Shown here: one piece after another, positions 9,054-18,085 of the stretch
Position numbering within the stretch: the stretch's first letter is position 1
Layout of the letters: every line of letters starts with the position of its first letter
DNA from: Pseudomonadota bacterium
GTDB taxonomy: Bacteria > Pseudomonadota > Gammaproteobacteria > Burkholderiales > Burkholderiaceae_C
Reading direction: 5' to 3'
NCBI GenBank assembly: GCA_029780695.1
Contig: JAKOYD010000051.1
Location: forward strand, 1 to 64,000
DNA length: 64,000 nt
The notes under the pieces: generated by a model
Told to the model about the DNA's origin: nothing
Database searches by the model: none
What the model saw: only the letters and a program-made list of their open reading frames with translations
Translations under genes and position numbers: made by a program

Positions 9054-10802
9054 ATGAAGCAGGCAAGCGCGCTGTGGCAGGAAATGGCCAACAGCTTTCC
9101 CCAGGCATTGATGGGCAGCCCCATGGGGCAGGGCGGCTTTGCCGACACCTGGATGAAGGCCTTTCAGCAGTTCCAGAACCTCGATCTGGGTGCCGGCGCC
9201 GCCGGCCTGCCCCAGCTGGATCTGCCCAAGCTCTCCTTCGCGCCCGACAAGCTCATGCAGTTGCAGCAGGACTACGTCAAGGAGGCCACTGAACTCTGGA
9301 ACCAGAGCCTGCAGTCCAACCCCAAGCTGAAGGACCGCCGCTTCAAGGACGAAGCCTGGTCGCACAACCCGCTGGCCGCGTTCTCGGCCGCTGTCTACCT
9401 GCTGAACGCCCGCACGCTGATGGCCATGGCCGAAGCGGTTGAAGGCGACGCCAAGACCAAGAACCGCGTGCGCTTTGCCGTCGAGCAGTGGATGGCCGCC
9501 GCAGCGCCCAGCAACTTCCTGGCCTTCAACGCCGAAGCGCAGCAAAAAGCCATCGACACCCATGGCGCCAGCCTGGCCAAGGGCGTGGCCAACATGCTGC
9601 AGGACATGAAGCAGGGCCACATGTCCATGACGGACGAAAGCCTGTTCGAAGTCGGCAAGAACGTCGCCACCACCGAAGGCGCCGTGGTGTTCGAAAACGA
9701 GTTCTTCCAGCTCATCGAATACAAGCCGCTGACGGCCAAGGTGTACGAAAAGCCCTTCCTGCTGGTGCCGCCGTGCATCAACAAGTTCTACATCCTCGAC
9801 CTGCAGCCCGACAACTCCTTCATCCGCTACGCCACCAGCCAGGGCCACCGCACCTTCGTCGTCAGCTGGCGCAACCCCGATGCGTCGATGCAGACCCGGA
9901 CCTGGGACGACTACATCGAGCACGCCGCCATCGAGGCCATTCACCGCGTGCAGGACATCACCGGCGCCAAGCAAATCAACGCGCTGGGCTTCTGCGTTGG
10001 CGGCACCATCCTCACCACCGCGCTGGCGGTGCTGGCGGCGCGCGGCGAAAAGCCCGTGTCCGCCGTCACGCTGCTGACCACGCTGATCGACTTTACCGAC
10101 ACCGGCATCCTCGATGTCTTCATCGACGAGAACATGGTCAAGTTCCGCGAGATGCAGATGGGGCAGGGCGGCATGCTGAAAGGCCAGGACCTGGCCAGCA
10201 CCTTCAGCTTTCTGCGCCCCAACGACCTGGTCTGGAACTACGTCGTCGGCAACTACCTCAAGGGCGAAACCCCGCCGCCGTTCGACCTGCTGTACTGGAA
10301 CAGCGACTCCACCAATCTGCCGGGGCCGTTCTACGCCTGGTACCTGCGCAACACCTACCTCGAAAACAACCTGATCAAGCCTGGCAAGACCACGGTGTGC
10401 GGCCAGAAAATCGATCTGCGCAAGCTCGACATGCCTTTCTACCTGTACGGCTCGCGCGAAGACCACATCGTGCCCATCGGCGGCGCCTACGCCACCACGC
10501 AGGTGTTGCCGGGCAAGAAGCGCTTCATGATGGGCGCCTCGGGCCACATCGCCGGCGTCATCAACCCGCCGGCCGCCGGCAAGCGCAGCCACTGGGTGCG
10601 CAACGATGGCAAGTTTCCCGAAGACGTCAACGACTGGATCGCCGGCGCCAAGGAAACTCCCGGCTCGTGGTGGCAGGACTGGGCCGATTGGCTCAAGAGC
10701 CACGCCGGCAAGCAGGTCGCCGCGCCCCAGGCCTACGGCCGCGCGCCGGCGTACAAACCGAGCGAGCCGGCGCCGGGTCGCTACGTCAAGGCCAAGGCCT
10801 GA
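9054..10802 (+). CDS. phaC: class I poly(3-hydroxyalkanoate) synthase
   Basis: PhaC polymerises (R)-3-hydroxybutyryl-CoA to PHB on the granule surface. The 582-residue length fits class I. The N-terminal region at about 1-200 is the variable granule-associated part. The alpha/beta hydrolase domain holds the lipase-like box GFCVGG with Cys314, plus Asp470 (SREDHIVP) and His498 (SGHIAGV) as the expected triad. The C-terminal region of 50 residues is Ala/Pro/Lys-rich. A CAGGAGA ribosome-binding site lies five bases upstream of ATG. It heads the phaC-phaA-phaB cluster. Confidence 0.97.
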   Translation: MKQASALWQEMANSFPQALMGSPMGQGGFADTWMKAFQQFQNLDLGAGAAGLPQLDLPKLSFAPDKLMQLQQDYVKEATELWNQSLQSNPKLKDRRFKDEAWSHNPLAAFSAAVYLLNARTLMAMAEAVEGDAKTKNRVRFAVEQWMAAAAPSNFLAFNAEAQQKAIDTHGASLAKGVANMLQDMKQGHMSMTDESLFEVGKNVATTEGAVVFENEFFQLIEYKPLTAKVYEKPFLLVPPCINKFYILDLQPDNSFIRYATSQGHRTFVVSWRNPDASMQTRTWDDYIEHAAIEAIHRVQDITGAKQINALGFCVGGTILTTALAVLAARGEKPVSAVTLLTTLIDFTDTGILDVFIDENMVKFREMQMGQGGMLKGQDLASTFSFLRPNDLVWNYVVGNYLKGETPPPFDLLYWNSDSTNLPGPFYAWYLRNTYLENNLIKPGKTTVCGQKIDLRKLDMPFYLYGSREDHIVPIGGAYATTQVLPGKKRFMMGASGHIAGVINPPAAGKRSHWVRNDGKFPEDVNDWIAGAKETPGSWWQDWADWLKSHAGKQVAAPQAYGRAPAYKPSEPAPGRYVKAKA

Positions 10803-10952
10803 TCATCTTGCGGGCGCGGCATGCCGTGTCCGCCGATTGTGCTTGGCCGCGCAGCTGGCCGCACTGGGGCCCCTGATGTCATTTTTTCAATCAAAATGCC
10901 CGCAGGCGCGCGCCCTTTGTTGATGTATTGCTATTGATAGGAGAGCATCCAG

Positions 10953-12134
10953 ATGGAAGACATCGTCATCGTTTCAGCCGCCCGCACCGCCGTGGGCAAG
11001 TTTGGCGGCTCGCTGGCCAAAGTGCCGGCGACCGAGCTGGGCAGCATCGCCATCCAGGCGGCGCTGCAGCGCGCCAAGGTGGGCCTCGACCAGGTGGGCG
11101 AGGTCATCATGGGCCAGGTGCTGTGCGCCGGCAGCGGCCAGAACCCGGCGCGCCAGGCGCTGATCAAGGCCGGCATCGCCAAGGAAACACCGGCGCTCAC
11201 CATCAACGCCGTGTGCGGCTCGGGCCTGAAGGCCGTCATGCTGGCGCACCAGGCGGTGCTGACCGGTGACAGCGAAATCGTGGTGGCCGGCGGCCAGGAA
11301 AACATGAGCGCCAGCCTGCACGCGCTGCCCGGCAGCCGCGACGGCCAGCGCATGGGCGACTGGAAGATGATCGACACCATGATCGTCGACGGCCTCTGGG
11401 ACGTGTACAACAAGTACCACATGGGCATCACGGCCGAAAACGTGGCCAAGCAAGAGGGCATCACGCGCGAGCAACAGGACGAACTGGCGCTGAACAGCCA
11501 GAAGAAGGCCGCCGCCGCGCAAGAAGCCGGCAAGTTCAAGGACGAGATCGTCCCCGTCAGCATCCCGCAGCGCAAGGGCGATCCGGTGGTGTTCGACACC
11601 GACGAGTTCATCAACAAGAAGACCAACGCCGAGGCGCTGGCCGGCCTGAAGCCCGCCTTTGACAAGGCGGGCAGCGTCACCGCCGGCAACGCCAGCGGCA
11701 TCAACGACGGCGCCGCCGCCGTGGTGGTGATGACGGCCAAGAAGGCCGCCGCGCTGGGCCTCACGCCGCTGGCGCGCATTGCCAGCTATGCCACCACCGG
11801 CCTCGACCCCGCCACCATGGGCCTGGGCCCGGTGTCGGCGTCGCAGAAGGCGCTGAAACGCGCTGGCTGGGGCGTGGGCGACGTCGATCTGTTCGAACTG
11901 AACGAAGCCTTTGCCGCGCAGGCCTGCGCCGTCAACAAGCTGCTGGGGGCCGATCCGGCCAAGGTCAACGTCAACGGCGGGGCGATTGCCATCGGCCACC
12001 CCATCGGCGCCAGCGGCTGCCGCATCCTGGTCACGCTGCTGCACGAAATGCAGCGCAGCGGCGCCAAAAAAGGCCTGGCTGGCTTGTGCATCGGGGGCGG
12101 CATGGGGGTGGCGCTGGCCATTGAACGTGCCTGA
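10953..12134 (+). CDS. phaA: acetyl-CoA acetyltransferase (beta-ketothiolase)
   Basis: This biosynthetic thiolase joins two acetyl-CoA molecules to acetoacetyl-CoA, the first step of PHB synthesis. The 393-residue protein has the nucleophile Cys88 in NAVCGSG, the [10 protein letters not shown] motif near 345 and the second active cysteine in CIGGGMG near 379. AGGAGAG upstream serves as ribosome-binding site. It lies 150 bases after phaC and before phaB, which supports the PHA role over fatty-acid breakdown. The C terminus is full length. Confidence 0.96.
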   Translation: MEDIVIVSAARTAVGKFGGSLAKVPATELGSIAIQAALQRAKVGLDQVGEVIMGQVLCAGSGQNPARQALIKAGIAKETPALTINAVCGSGLKAVMLAHQAVLTGDSEIVVAGGQENMSASLHALPGSRDGQRMGDWKMIDTMIVDGLWDVYNKYHMGITAENVAKQEGITREQQDELALNSQKKAAAAQEAGKFKDEIVPVSIPQRKGDPVVFDTDEFINKKTNAEALAGLKPAFDKAGSVTAGNASGINDGAAAVVVMTAKKAAALGLTPLARIASYATTGLDPATMGLGPVSASQKALKRAGWGVGDVDLFELNEAFAAQACAVNKLLGADPAKVNVNGGAIAIGHPIGASGCRILVTLLHEMQRSGAKKGLAGLCIGGGMGVALAIERA

Positions 12135-12215
12135 CAAAACCCCGCGGCGCACCGGCATGCGCACAAACCCTTGCATGCCAGTGCGCCGGAACCACCCGTT
12201 TTTCAAGTAGATTAG

Positions 12216-12265
12216 CCAGCTGGCGCCGCTGAATCGGCGTTGCCAGCTATCAGTTTAATAGTGAA
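12216..12265 (+). repeat. dispersed double-hairpin repeat upstream of phaB
   Basis: CCAGCTGGCGCCGCTGAATC is followed by CAGCTATCAGTTTAATAGTG, the AGCTAT/ATAG hairpin of the family. It sits in the phaA-phaB gap and ends just before the phaB ribosome-binding site, so it could affect phaB translation. Confidence 0.65.
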
Positions 12266-12281
12266 GAGAGGAGATAGTCAC

Positions 12282-13019
12282 ATGAGTCAGAAAGTTGCAT
12301 ACGTCACCGGCGGCATGGGCGGCATCGGCACCGCCATCTGCCAACGCCTTTCCAAAGAGGGCTTCAAGGTCATTGCCGGCTGCGGCCCCACCCGCGATTA
12401 CCAGAAGTGGCTGGACGAGCAGAAAGCCCTCGGCCACACCTTCTACGCCAGCGTGGGCAACGTGGGCGACTGGCAGTCCACCACCGACGCCTTCGCCAAG
12501 GCCAAGGCCGACCACGGCCCGATCGACGTGCTGGTCAACAACGCCGGCATCACGCGCGACCGCATGTTCCTGAAAATGACGCGCGAGGACTGGGACGCGG
12601 TGATCGACACCAACCTCAACTCCATGTTCAACGTGACCAAGCAGGTCGTGCCCGACATGGTGGAACGGGGCTTCGGCCGCATCGTGCAGATCAGCTCGGT
12701 CAACGGTGAAAAAGGCCAGGCGGGCCAGACCAACTATTCCGCCGCCAAGGCCGGCATGCACGGCTTCACCATGGCCCTGGCGCAAGAACTGGCCGGCAAG
12801 GGCGTCACCGTCAACACGGTCAGCCCCGGCTACATCGGCACCGACATGGTCAAGGCCATCCGCCCCGACGTGCTGGAAAAGATCGTCGCCACCATCCCGG
12901 TCAAGCGCCTCGGCACGCCGGAAGAAATCGGCTCCATCGTCGCCTGGCTGGCGGGCGAGGATTCTGGCTTCACCACCGGCGCCGACTTTTCGTGCAACGG
13001 CGGCCTGCACATGGGTTGA
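12282..13019 (+). CDS. phaB: acetoacetyl-CoA reductase
   Basis: PhaB reduces acetoacetyl-CoA to (R)-3-hydroxybutyryl-CoA with NADPH. The 245-residue short-chain dehydrogenase has the cofactor motif TGGMGGIG at 9-16, NNAG at 86-89 and the catalytic Ser139, Tyr152 and Lys156 in SSVNGEKGQAGQTNYSAAK. QTNYSAAK and the ISSVNG segment match PhaB rather than FabG. A GAGAGGAGA ribosome-binding site precedes the start. A terminator 25 bases after the stop closes the PHA cluster. Confidence 0.96.
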   Translation: MSQKVAYVTGGMGGIGTAICQRLSKEGFKVIAGCGPTRDYQKWLDEQKALGHTFYASVGNVGDWQSTTDAFAKAKADHGPIDVLVNNAGITRDRMFLKMTREDWDAVIDTNLNSMFNVTKQVVPDMVERGFGRIVQISSVNGEKGQAGQTNYSAAKAGMHGFTMALAQELAGKGVTVNTVSPGYIGTDMVKAIRPDVLEKIVATIPVKRLGTPEEIGSIVAWLAGEDSGFTTGADFSCNGGLHMG

Positions 13020-13044
13020 TCGGCGCCTTGCGCTGACCACCACA

Positions 13045-13066
13045 CCCCGCCTCGGCGGGGTTTTTT
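13045..13066 (+). terminator. rho-independent terminator after phaB
   Basis: A CCCCGC/GCGGGG stem with a 4-base loop is followed by six T residues. It marks the end of the phaCAB transcripts. Confidence 0.9.
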
Positions 13067-13100
13067 GCGCCGGTCGGTCGCGCGCGAAGAGAGGACATCG

Positions 13101-13430
13101 ATGAAAGCCGACGGCGACGACAAGCGCCCGCGAACATCGCCGTTGGCGCGATGGGCCGGTGCATTGATCGCTCTGGCCCTGGGCGGGCTCGGGGCATACA
13201 CCCTCATGGTCGAGCGTTACGTGGGTCCGCCATCGAGGTACGTCAACGGGCCACGCAGTCCTGCCGTGATCGAAGGTCCACCCGCGCTTTGGTACGGCCT
13301 GGCGCTGATCGCCTTCGGATTAACGGGCCTGTTCGTGTTCGCGCGCTCCCCGCGCGCGGCGGCCACATGGGTGGCGATGTGCGTGTTGGCGGGCATCGCA
13401 CTCATGCTGTTGCCAGCCTGGCTGGCGTGA
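13101..13430 (+). CDS. small membrane protein of unknown function
   Basis: I do not recognise this 109-residue protein. Three hydrophobic segments are visible at about 17-38, 60-80 and 87-107, preceded by a short basic N terminus. The loop between the first two contains VERYVGPPSRYVNGPRSP, which would lie in the periplasm if the basic N terminus stays inside. AGAGAGGA provides a good ribosome-binding site. Its TGA overlaps a possible ATG of the dusA frame (TGATG), so translation of the two might be coupled. Confidence 0.7.
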   Translation: MKADGDDKRPRTSPLARWAGALIALALGGLGAYTLMVERYVGPPSRYVNGPRSPAVIEGPPALWYGLALIAFGLTGLFVFARSPRAAATWVAMCVLAGIALMLLPAWLA

Positions 13431-13444
13431 TGCTGGTGTCTTCG

Positions 13445-13450
13445 GATAAT
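13445..13450 (+). promoter_or_regulatory. possible -10 box for dusA
   Basis: GATAAT matches the -10 consensus at five of six bases and ends six bases before the ATG at 13457. No convincing -35 is present. Use would give a leaderless dusA message. Confidence 0.3.
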
Positions 13451-13456
13451 CGGGCC

Positions 13457-14461
13457 ATGCTTGATGAACGCGATGGCCTGGATATGTCACCCTGGCGCCT
13501 GTCGGTGGCGCCGATGCTCGATTGGTCTGATAAGCATTGCCGCTATTTCCACCGTCTGCTGACGAAGCACACGCGCCTTTATACCGAGATGGTGACGACC
13601 GGCGCCTTGTTGCACGGCGGCGAACGGCGACACCTGCGTTACGACGAGGTGGAGCATCCCGTTGCCCTGCAACTGGGCGGCAGTGGGCCGACCGACCTGG
13701 CGGCTTGCGCGCGGATCGGTGCGCGCTGGGGCTATGACGAGATCAACCTGAACTGCGGCTGCCCCAGCGACCGCGTGCAGCGCGGCGCGTTCGGTGCCTG
13801 CCTGATGGCCGAGCCGCGCCTGGTGGCCGAGGGCGTAAAGGCCATGGTCGACGCGGTGGACGTGCCGGTGACGGTGAAGCATCGCATCGGCATCGACAAG
13901 ATCGAGAGTTACGCCTTCGTGCGCGATTTCGTCGGCACGGTGGCCGACGCCGGCTGCCGCGCGTTCATCGTGCATGCGCGCAACGCCTGGTTGCAAGGCC
14001 TGAGCCCGAAGGAAAACCGCGAAATTCCGCCGCTGCGCTATGACTGGGTGTACCAGTTGAAGCGCGACTTTCCGCGGCTCACCATCGTGCTCAACGGCGG
14101 TGTGACCACCGACGAGCAGATTGCCGACCACCTGCAGCACGTGGATGGCGTGATGCTGGGTCGCGAGGCCTACCACCACCCATGGATGATGACTGGCTGG
14201 GACGCGCGCTTTCTGGGGGGCGCCGCCAACCCGGTCACGCGCGAGGAAGTCGAAGACGCCATGGTGGCCTACATGGCGCGCGAAGCCGTCGAAGACGGCA
14301 CGCCCTGGTCGGCGATTGCGCGCCACATGCTGGGGCTGCGCCATGGCTTGCGTGGTGCGCGCCTATGGCGCCAGGTGTGGAGCGACCACCGGCTCAAGCC
14401 GCTGCCGGCGGCCGAGGTAGCCCTGCGCGCGCGCGCCATTGGCGCCGCCGCGGCAGCCTGA
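13457..14461 (+). CDS. dusA: tRNA-dihydrouridine(20/20a) synthase
   Basis: DusA reduces uridines in the tRNA D-loop using FMN and NADPH. The protein has the TIM-barrel start SVAPMLDWSDKHCRYF, the INLNCGCPSDRVQ motif with the catalytic cysteine, VKHRIGID and LNGGV. The sequence fits DusA rather than DusB or DusC (FHRLLTKHTRLYTEMVTTGA). The start is ambiguous: ATG at 13430 overlaps the upstream stop codon, 13457 follows a -10-like box, and 13484 begins nearest the conserved domain. I use 13457, giving 334 residues. Confidence 0.94.
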   Translation: MLDERDGLDMSPWRLSVAPMLDWSDKHCRYFHRLLTKHTRLYTEMVTTGALLHGGERRHLRYDEVEHPVALQLGGSGPTDLAACARIGARWGYDEINLNCGCPSDRVQRGAFGACLMAEPRLVAEGVKAMVDAVDVPVTVKHRIGIDKIESYAFVRDFVGTVADAGCRAFIVHARNAWLQGLSPKENREIPPLRYDWVYQLKRDFPRLTIVLNGGVTTDEQIADHLQHVDGVMLGREAYHHPWMMTGWDARFLGGAANPVTREEVEDAMVAYMAREAVEDGTPWSAIARHMLGLRHGLRGARLWRQVWSDHRLKPLPAAEVALRARAIGAAAAA

Positions 14462-14608
14462 TTCAGCGCCGCGCGCCGAAAGCGCGGCATGCCGTCCAGC
14501 GGCGATGCGGCCTGCTTTCCTACATCAGTGACTGGGCGTTGTGCGAACAATGGGGCAAAGCGCAGCCGCGCAGCCCATGCGAACAAAACGCGCACGAAAG
14601 GATCCCCC

Positions 14609-15049
14609 ATGACCCGCTTTACCCCCAATGCCAGCCACTTCACCGCGCTGACCGGCGCCTATTACCCCACCGGCCACGTATTTGCCATGTTCGCCGATGA
14701 AAGCGCGGCGCAGGCGGCGTCGAATCGCATGCAAGCGGTGCCGGACGTGGGCGATGTCACCTTGGCCATGCCTGATGCCATTCAAGCCGCCTTCGCCAAA
14801 CGGGCTGCCGAAGTCGGCGCCATGCCTTCGGTGGGTCGCGAAGACCAGTTCATGCTGCGCTTCGTCGAGCTGGCGCGCGCCGGCAAGTGCGGCCTGCTGA
14901 TCGACATGGGCAACGCGGACGCCGAAGCGGTGCAGGCGGTGCTGGACGAGCACGGCGCCTTGGTGGCCTACCACTACCGCAATCTGGTGATCGAAGAAAT
15001 GGTCACCCCCACGCCCAAAGCCGAAGCTGCGGCCGCTGGCAGGCTTTAA
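14609..15049 (+). CDS. conserved-looking protein of unknown function
   Basis: I do not recognise this 146-residue soluble protein. It has no signal peptide or membrane segment. The N terminus (HFTALTGAYYPTGHVFAMF) precedes an alternating helix/strand pattern, with ARAGKCGLLIDM and HYRNLVIEEMV as regular strand-like segments. The C terminus is Ala-rich. A GAAAGGA ribosome-binding site seven bases upstream supports translation. It stands alone between dusA and a convergent transporter gene. Confidence 0.65.
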   Translation: MTRFTPNASHFTALTGAYYPTGHVFAMFADESAAQAASNRMQAVPDVGDVTLAMPDAIQAAFAKRAAEVGAMPSVGREDQFMLRFVELARAGKCGLLIDMGNADAEAVQAVLDEHGALVAYHYRNLVIEEMVTPTPKAEAAAAGRL

Positions 15050-15266
15050 CTACCCTACAGCGGTTGTGCCCGCTGCACGCCTTGGCTGCATGCGTGGCGA
15101 CCGATTGCGTAACCGCCAACGCTGCGATGACCACGTCGACGCCGACCTGCAGCGCGAACGGGGCATGTGCCGCGGTCCGTCGCGCCTGACTTATCACGAG
15201 GGCGCTCGGCCTACTGTTGCCGCGCGGGGAGCGGGCGCTTGACGGCGTGACTCGCTTGCCCTTGAA

Positions 15267-16187
15267 TTAGCCCTCGCGCGTCACCAGGGCCGCCTGCAGT
15301 CGCGGCCAAAGCAGGTTCAGCGCCAGGCCGGCCAGCACCAGCAGCGCTGCGCCAATTTTCCAGCCTGGCAGGGGCTCACCCAGCCACAGCGCCGACGCAC
15401 CCATGCCGAACACCGGTACCAGCAGCGCCAGCGGCGTCACGCTGGCGGCCGGGTAGCGCGCCAGCAGCCAGGCCCACACGCCGTAGCCAAACAACGTGTT
15501 GCCCACCGACTGCCACAGCACCGCCGCCCAGGTAGCGGCATCGGCGGCCACCAACCCAGCACGGATCGCGGGCCAGCCCTCCAGCGCCACCGACAGCCCC
15601 AGCAGCGGCAGCACCGCGAACACGCTGCTCCACACCATGTATCCCAGCGCGTCGACCCGGCCGGCGCTGCGGCTGACGATGTTTCCGCTGGCCCAGGCCA
15701 GCGCCGACAGCAACATCAGCACCAGCCCCAGCGGCGTCACGGCCGCGCCGGCGTCCACCGCGTGCCAGCCGATCAGCACGATGCCGGCCATCGACAGCGC
15801 CATGGCCAGCACTTGAAACAGCCGCACCCGCTCGCCTGCGATCAGCGTGGCCAGCCCGATGGTGAAAAACACCTGCACCTGCGCCAGCAACGAGGCCAGC
15901 CCCGGCGATACGAAGCGCGTCATGGCGATGAACATCAGCCCGAACTGCGCCACGCCGATCAGCAGCCCGTACGCCGCCAGGTTGCCCCAGCTTGCCGCTG
16001 GTCGGCGGATGAACAGCAGCGCCGGAAACGCCGCCAGCGCAAAGCGCAGCGCGGCCAGCGTCAGCGCAGGGAGATGCGCCAGCGCATACTTGATGACGAC
16101 AAAGTTGGTGCCCCACACCGCCACCACGGCCAGCCCCAGCAGCAGGTGGCGCAGCGGCAAGGTGGTAGCGTGGGCGGGCAAGGTCAT
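15267..16187 (-). CDS. EamA-family drug/metabolite transporter
   Basis: A 306-residue inner-membrane protein of the DMT superfamily with about ten hydrophobic helices arranged as two EamA repeats (about 15-140 and 155-300). The first helix contains AVVAVWGTNFVVIKYAL, typical for this family, and the second repeat ends in LGEPLPGWKIGAALLVLAGL. The closest well-known relatives are amino-acid exporters such as EamA/YdeD, but the substrate is not readable. It diverges from the HExxH gene, with about 70 bases between them. Confidence 0.88.
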   Translation of the reverse strand: MTLPAHATTLPLRHLLLGLAVVAVWGTNFVVIKYALAHLPALTLAALRFALAAFPALLFIRRPAASWGNLAAYGLLIGVAQFGLMFIAMTRFVSPGLASLLAQVQVFFTIGLATLIAGERVRLFQVLAMALSMAGIVLIGWHAVDAGAAVTPLGLVLMLLSALAWASGNIVSRSAGRVDALGYMVWSSVFAVLPLLGLSVALEGWPAIRAGLVAADAATWAAVLWQSVGNTLFGYGVWAWLLARYPAASVTPLALLVPVFGMGASALWLGEPLPGWKIGAALLVLAGLALNLLWPRLQAALVTREG

Positions 16188-16259
16188 GACTCATCAAAAA
16201 GCGTTCGGCGTTCAGGCATTCGCCGGCCCCGCATTGTGGGCCACGCTACAGTCGCCTTC

Positions 16260-17150
16260 ATGGTGTTGACTGGCCGCCGCATCCTGCGTGAGCTGCGCGA
16301 CGCTGGCTTTGCCGCCACCGAAGTGCGGGCGGTGCGCGACACGCCGGCGATGTGGTTGCAGCTGGTGCGCTTTTACCGGGGCGGCGGGCGCGTTCAGCGC
16401 GTTGATGCCGCCTTCAGCGCCGCCACTGGGCAGCCCGGGCGGGTGTGCATCTTCTGTCCGCCGTCGCCGGCCGTCTGTGCGCACGCCACCTACGGCGTGC
16501 TGGCGCACGAGCTGGGCCACGCCCTGCGGTATCCCGACCAATGGCGCCCCATCGACAGCTTCGACGACGTCGAGGCCTATGCCCACGCGCGCGAGATGGG
16601 CGAAGCGCACGCCTGGCTGAACCAATACCGCCTGTGCCGGGCCCGGGCCAGTGGTGCATCTGAAGACGGGCAGTGGCAGCGCATCGAGAACGACCACGAC
16701 TTCGGCACCACGCCGGTTGACCTGTTTGCCCGCATCGCCCAGCGCGAAACGCAAGGCTGGCCCGAAGCGCGCATCCTGCACGAGCTGGCCGTGCTGAACG
16801 CCAACATGTTCCCCTGCGGCATGGGCGAAGGCAACCACAAAACCTACGGCCAGTGCAACCGCTGGGACTGGCTGCACGCGCACCGCGACCGCGTGCCGTT
16901 GCTGCGCGCCTTCCTGCACCGCCTGGGCCGCGCGCCCACGGCCGCGGACCAGAAGCTGCTGATCAAGTTCAACCTGCTCACCCTGCCGCATGCCGACGCC
17001 GCTGTGCTGCACCTGGCCGACGCGCTGGCGCCGCTGGCGCAGCCGGGCGAACTGCCGGCCCTGTTTGCACTGGCCCAGGGCGTGGTGCCCCACGCGCAGC
17101 CGGGTGTGGCGGCGGCTGCGCGCGGTGACGCCAGCCCGCGGCTTGCGTAA
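16260..17150 (+). CDS. putative zinc metalloprotease (HExxH), unknown family
   Basis: I do not recognise the family of this 296-residue protein. It contains AHELGHALR with an HExxH motif at residues 83-87. An acidic helix follows (DVEAYAHAREMGEAH), where Glu105 or Glu115 could be the third zinc ligand. That arrangement recalls ImmA/IrrE-like (M78) peptidases, but this is inference. There is no signal peptide, so it is probably cytoplasmic. Six cysteines and a C-terminal helical domain are present. A TACAGT box ends seven bases before ATG and no ribosome-binding site is visible. Confidence 0.7.
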   Translation: MVLTGRRILRELRDAGFAATEVRAVRDTPAMWLQLVRFYRGGGRVQRVDAAFSAATGQPGRVCIFCPPSPAVCAHATYGVLAHELGHALRYPDQWRPIDSFDDVEAYAHAREMGEAHAWLNQYRLCRARASGASEDGQWQRIENDHDFGTTPVDLFARIAQRETQGWPEARILHELAVLNANMFPCGMGEGNHKTYGQCNRWDWLHAHRDRVPLLRAFLHRLGRAPTAADQKLLIKFNLLTLPHADAAVLHLADALAPLAQPGELPALFALAQGVVPHAQPGVAAAARGDASPRLA

Positions 17151-17323
17151 GCCACGCCGCCGCCGCGCTTCATCCCGCCGCACCCGCGGCGCGCGCAAGC
17201 TGTCAGGGCTGGCCGACACGAAAAGCGGTGCTTCGGCGACAACCGGCTTGGTGGGCCCACGGCAAAGTCATGGCAAGCAGCTCGCCTGCGACGCCGTAGC
17301 CCCTCTTATCACCGGAGCCTTCC

Positions 17324-17899
17324 ATGAACACCACGCCCACCCGCAACACCCAGCCGCCCGAAGAGCCGCCCACCGCCGCGCCCGCTGGCATTCCGTCGCA
17401 AGACCCGCGCCTGAAGGCGCAACAGCCGCTGACCCCCGAAGAGCGCGCCACCGAGGCCAACTCCGTCGCCATGGGCGGCGGCATGATGGCTGGCGCCGCC
17501 GCTGGCGCGGCCATGGGTGCCGCCGTCGGCGGGCCGGTTGGCGTGCTGGTGGGGGGCACCGTCGGCGCCATCGCCGGTGCCTTGGGCGGTTACGCCGCCG
17601 TCAGCGCGGGCGACCCGCAATACGACTATTGGCGCGACAACTACGTCGCACAGCCCGGCTACGTGCAGGGCTACAGCTACGACGACGATTACGCACCTGC
17701 CTACCGCCTGGGCTACCAGGGCCGCGGTCGCTACCCCGACCGCGCGTGGGACCAGGCCGAAAGCCAGCTGCGCAGCGACTGGGACAGCTTGAAGGGCTCC
17801 TCGCGCCTGACCTGGGACCAGGCTCGCGCCGCCACCCGCGCCGCCTGGCACCGCGTGGAGGAAGCACTGCCCGGCGACGCCGACGGCGATGGTCGCTAA
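17324..17899 (+). CDS. glycine-zipper protein with CsbD-like C terminus
   Basis: This 191-residue protein has a Pro/Thr-rich N terminus and a glycine/alanine-rich hydrophobic stretch at about 48-95 (GGGMMAGAAAGAAMGAAVGG), able to form two membrane-associated glycine-zipper helices. A Tyr/Asp-rich linker with DDDYAPAYRLGYQGRG follows. The C-terminal 50 residues have a Trp-spaced helical pattern (WDSLKGSSRLTWDQARAA) resembling CsbD-like stress proteins. Its role is probably envelope or stress related; this is inference. A structured inverted repeat follows the stop codon. Confidence 0.72.
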   Translation: MNTTPTRNTQPPEEPPTAAPAGIPSQDPRLKAQQPLTPEERATEANSVAMGGGMMAGAAAGAAMGAAVGGPVGVLVGGTVGAIAGALGGYAAVSAGDPQYDYWRDNYVAQPGYVQGYSYDDDYAPAYRLGYQGRGRYPDRAWDQAESQLRSDWDSLKGSSRLTWDQARAATRAAWHRVEEALPGDADGDGR

Positions 17900-17906
17900 A
17901 GTCTGA

Positions 17907-17980
17907 CGGCATGCGCAGCCAGGGCTATGACCCTGCCTGTCTGACAGGTGCGGGTTGTAGTTGTATGGCTGCGCATGCCG
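17907..17980. repeat. nested inverted repeat, 15-bp perfect arms
   Basis: Arms CGGCATGCGCAGCCA and its exact complement (17907-17921 and 17966-17980) enclose 44 bases. Inside them lies a second perfect hairpin, CCTGTC-T-GACAGG (17936-17948). There is no T tail, so this is not a standard terminator. It lies between the glycine-zipper gene and mipA. Confidence 0.85.
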
Positions 17981-18085
17981 GTCACGCGCGTGGTGGATAC
18001 TTGTCGCGCCAGCGCGCTGGCCTGATCTTCGTACGCTTCGGCGCCGGGCAGCCTGCTGACCCATCTCTATCTGTTCCCTCACCGT

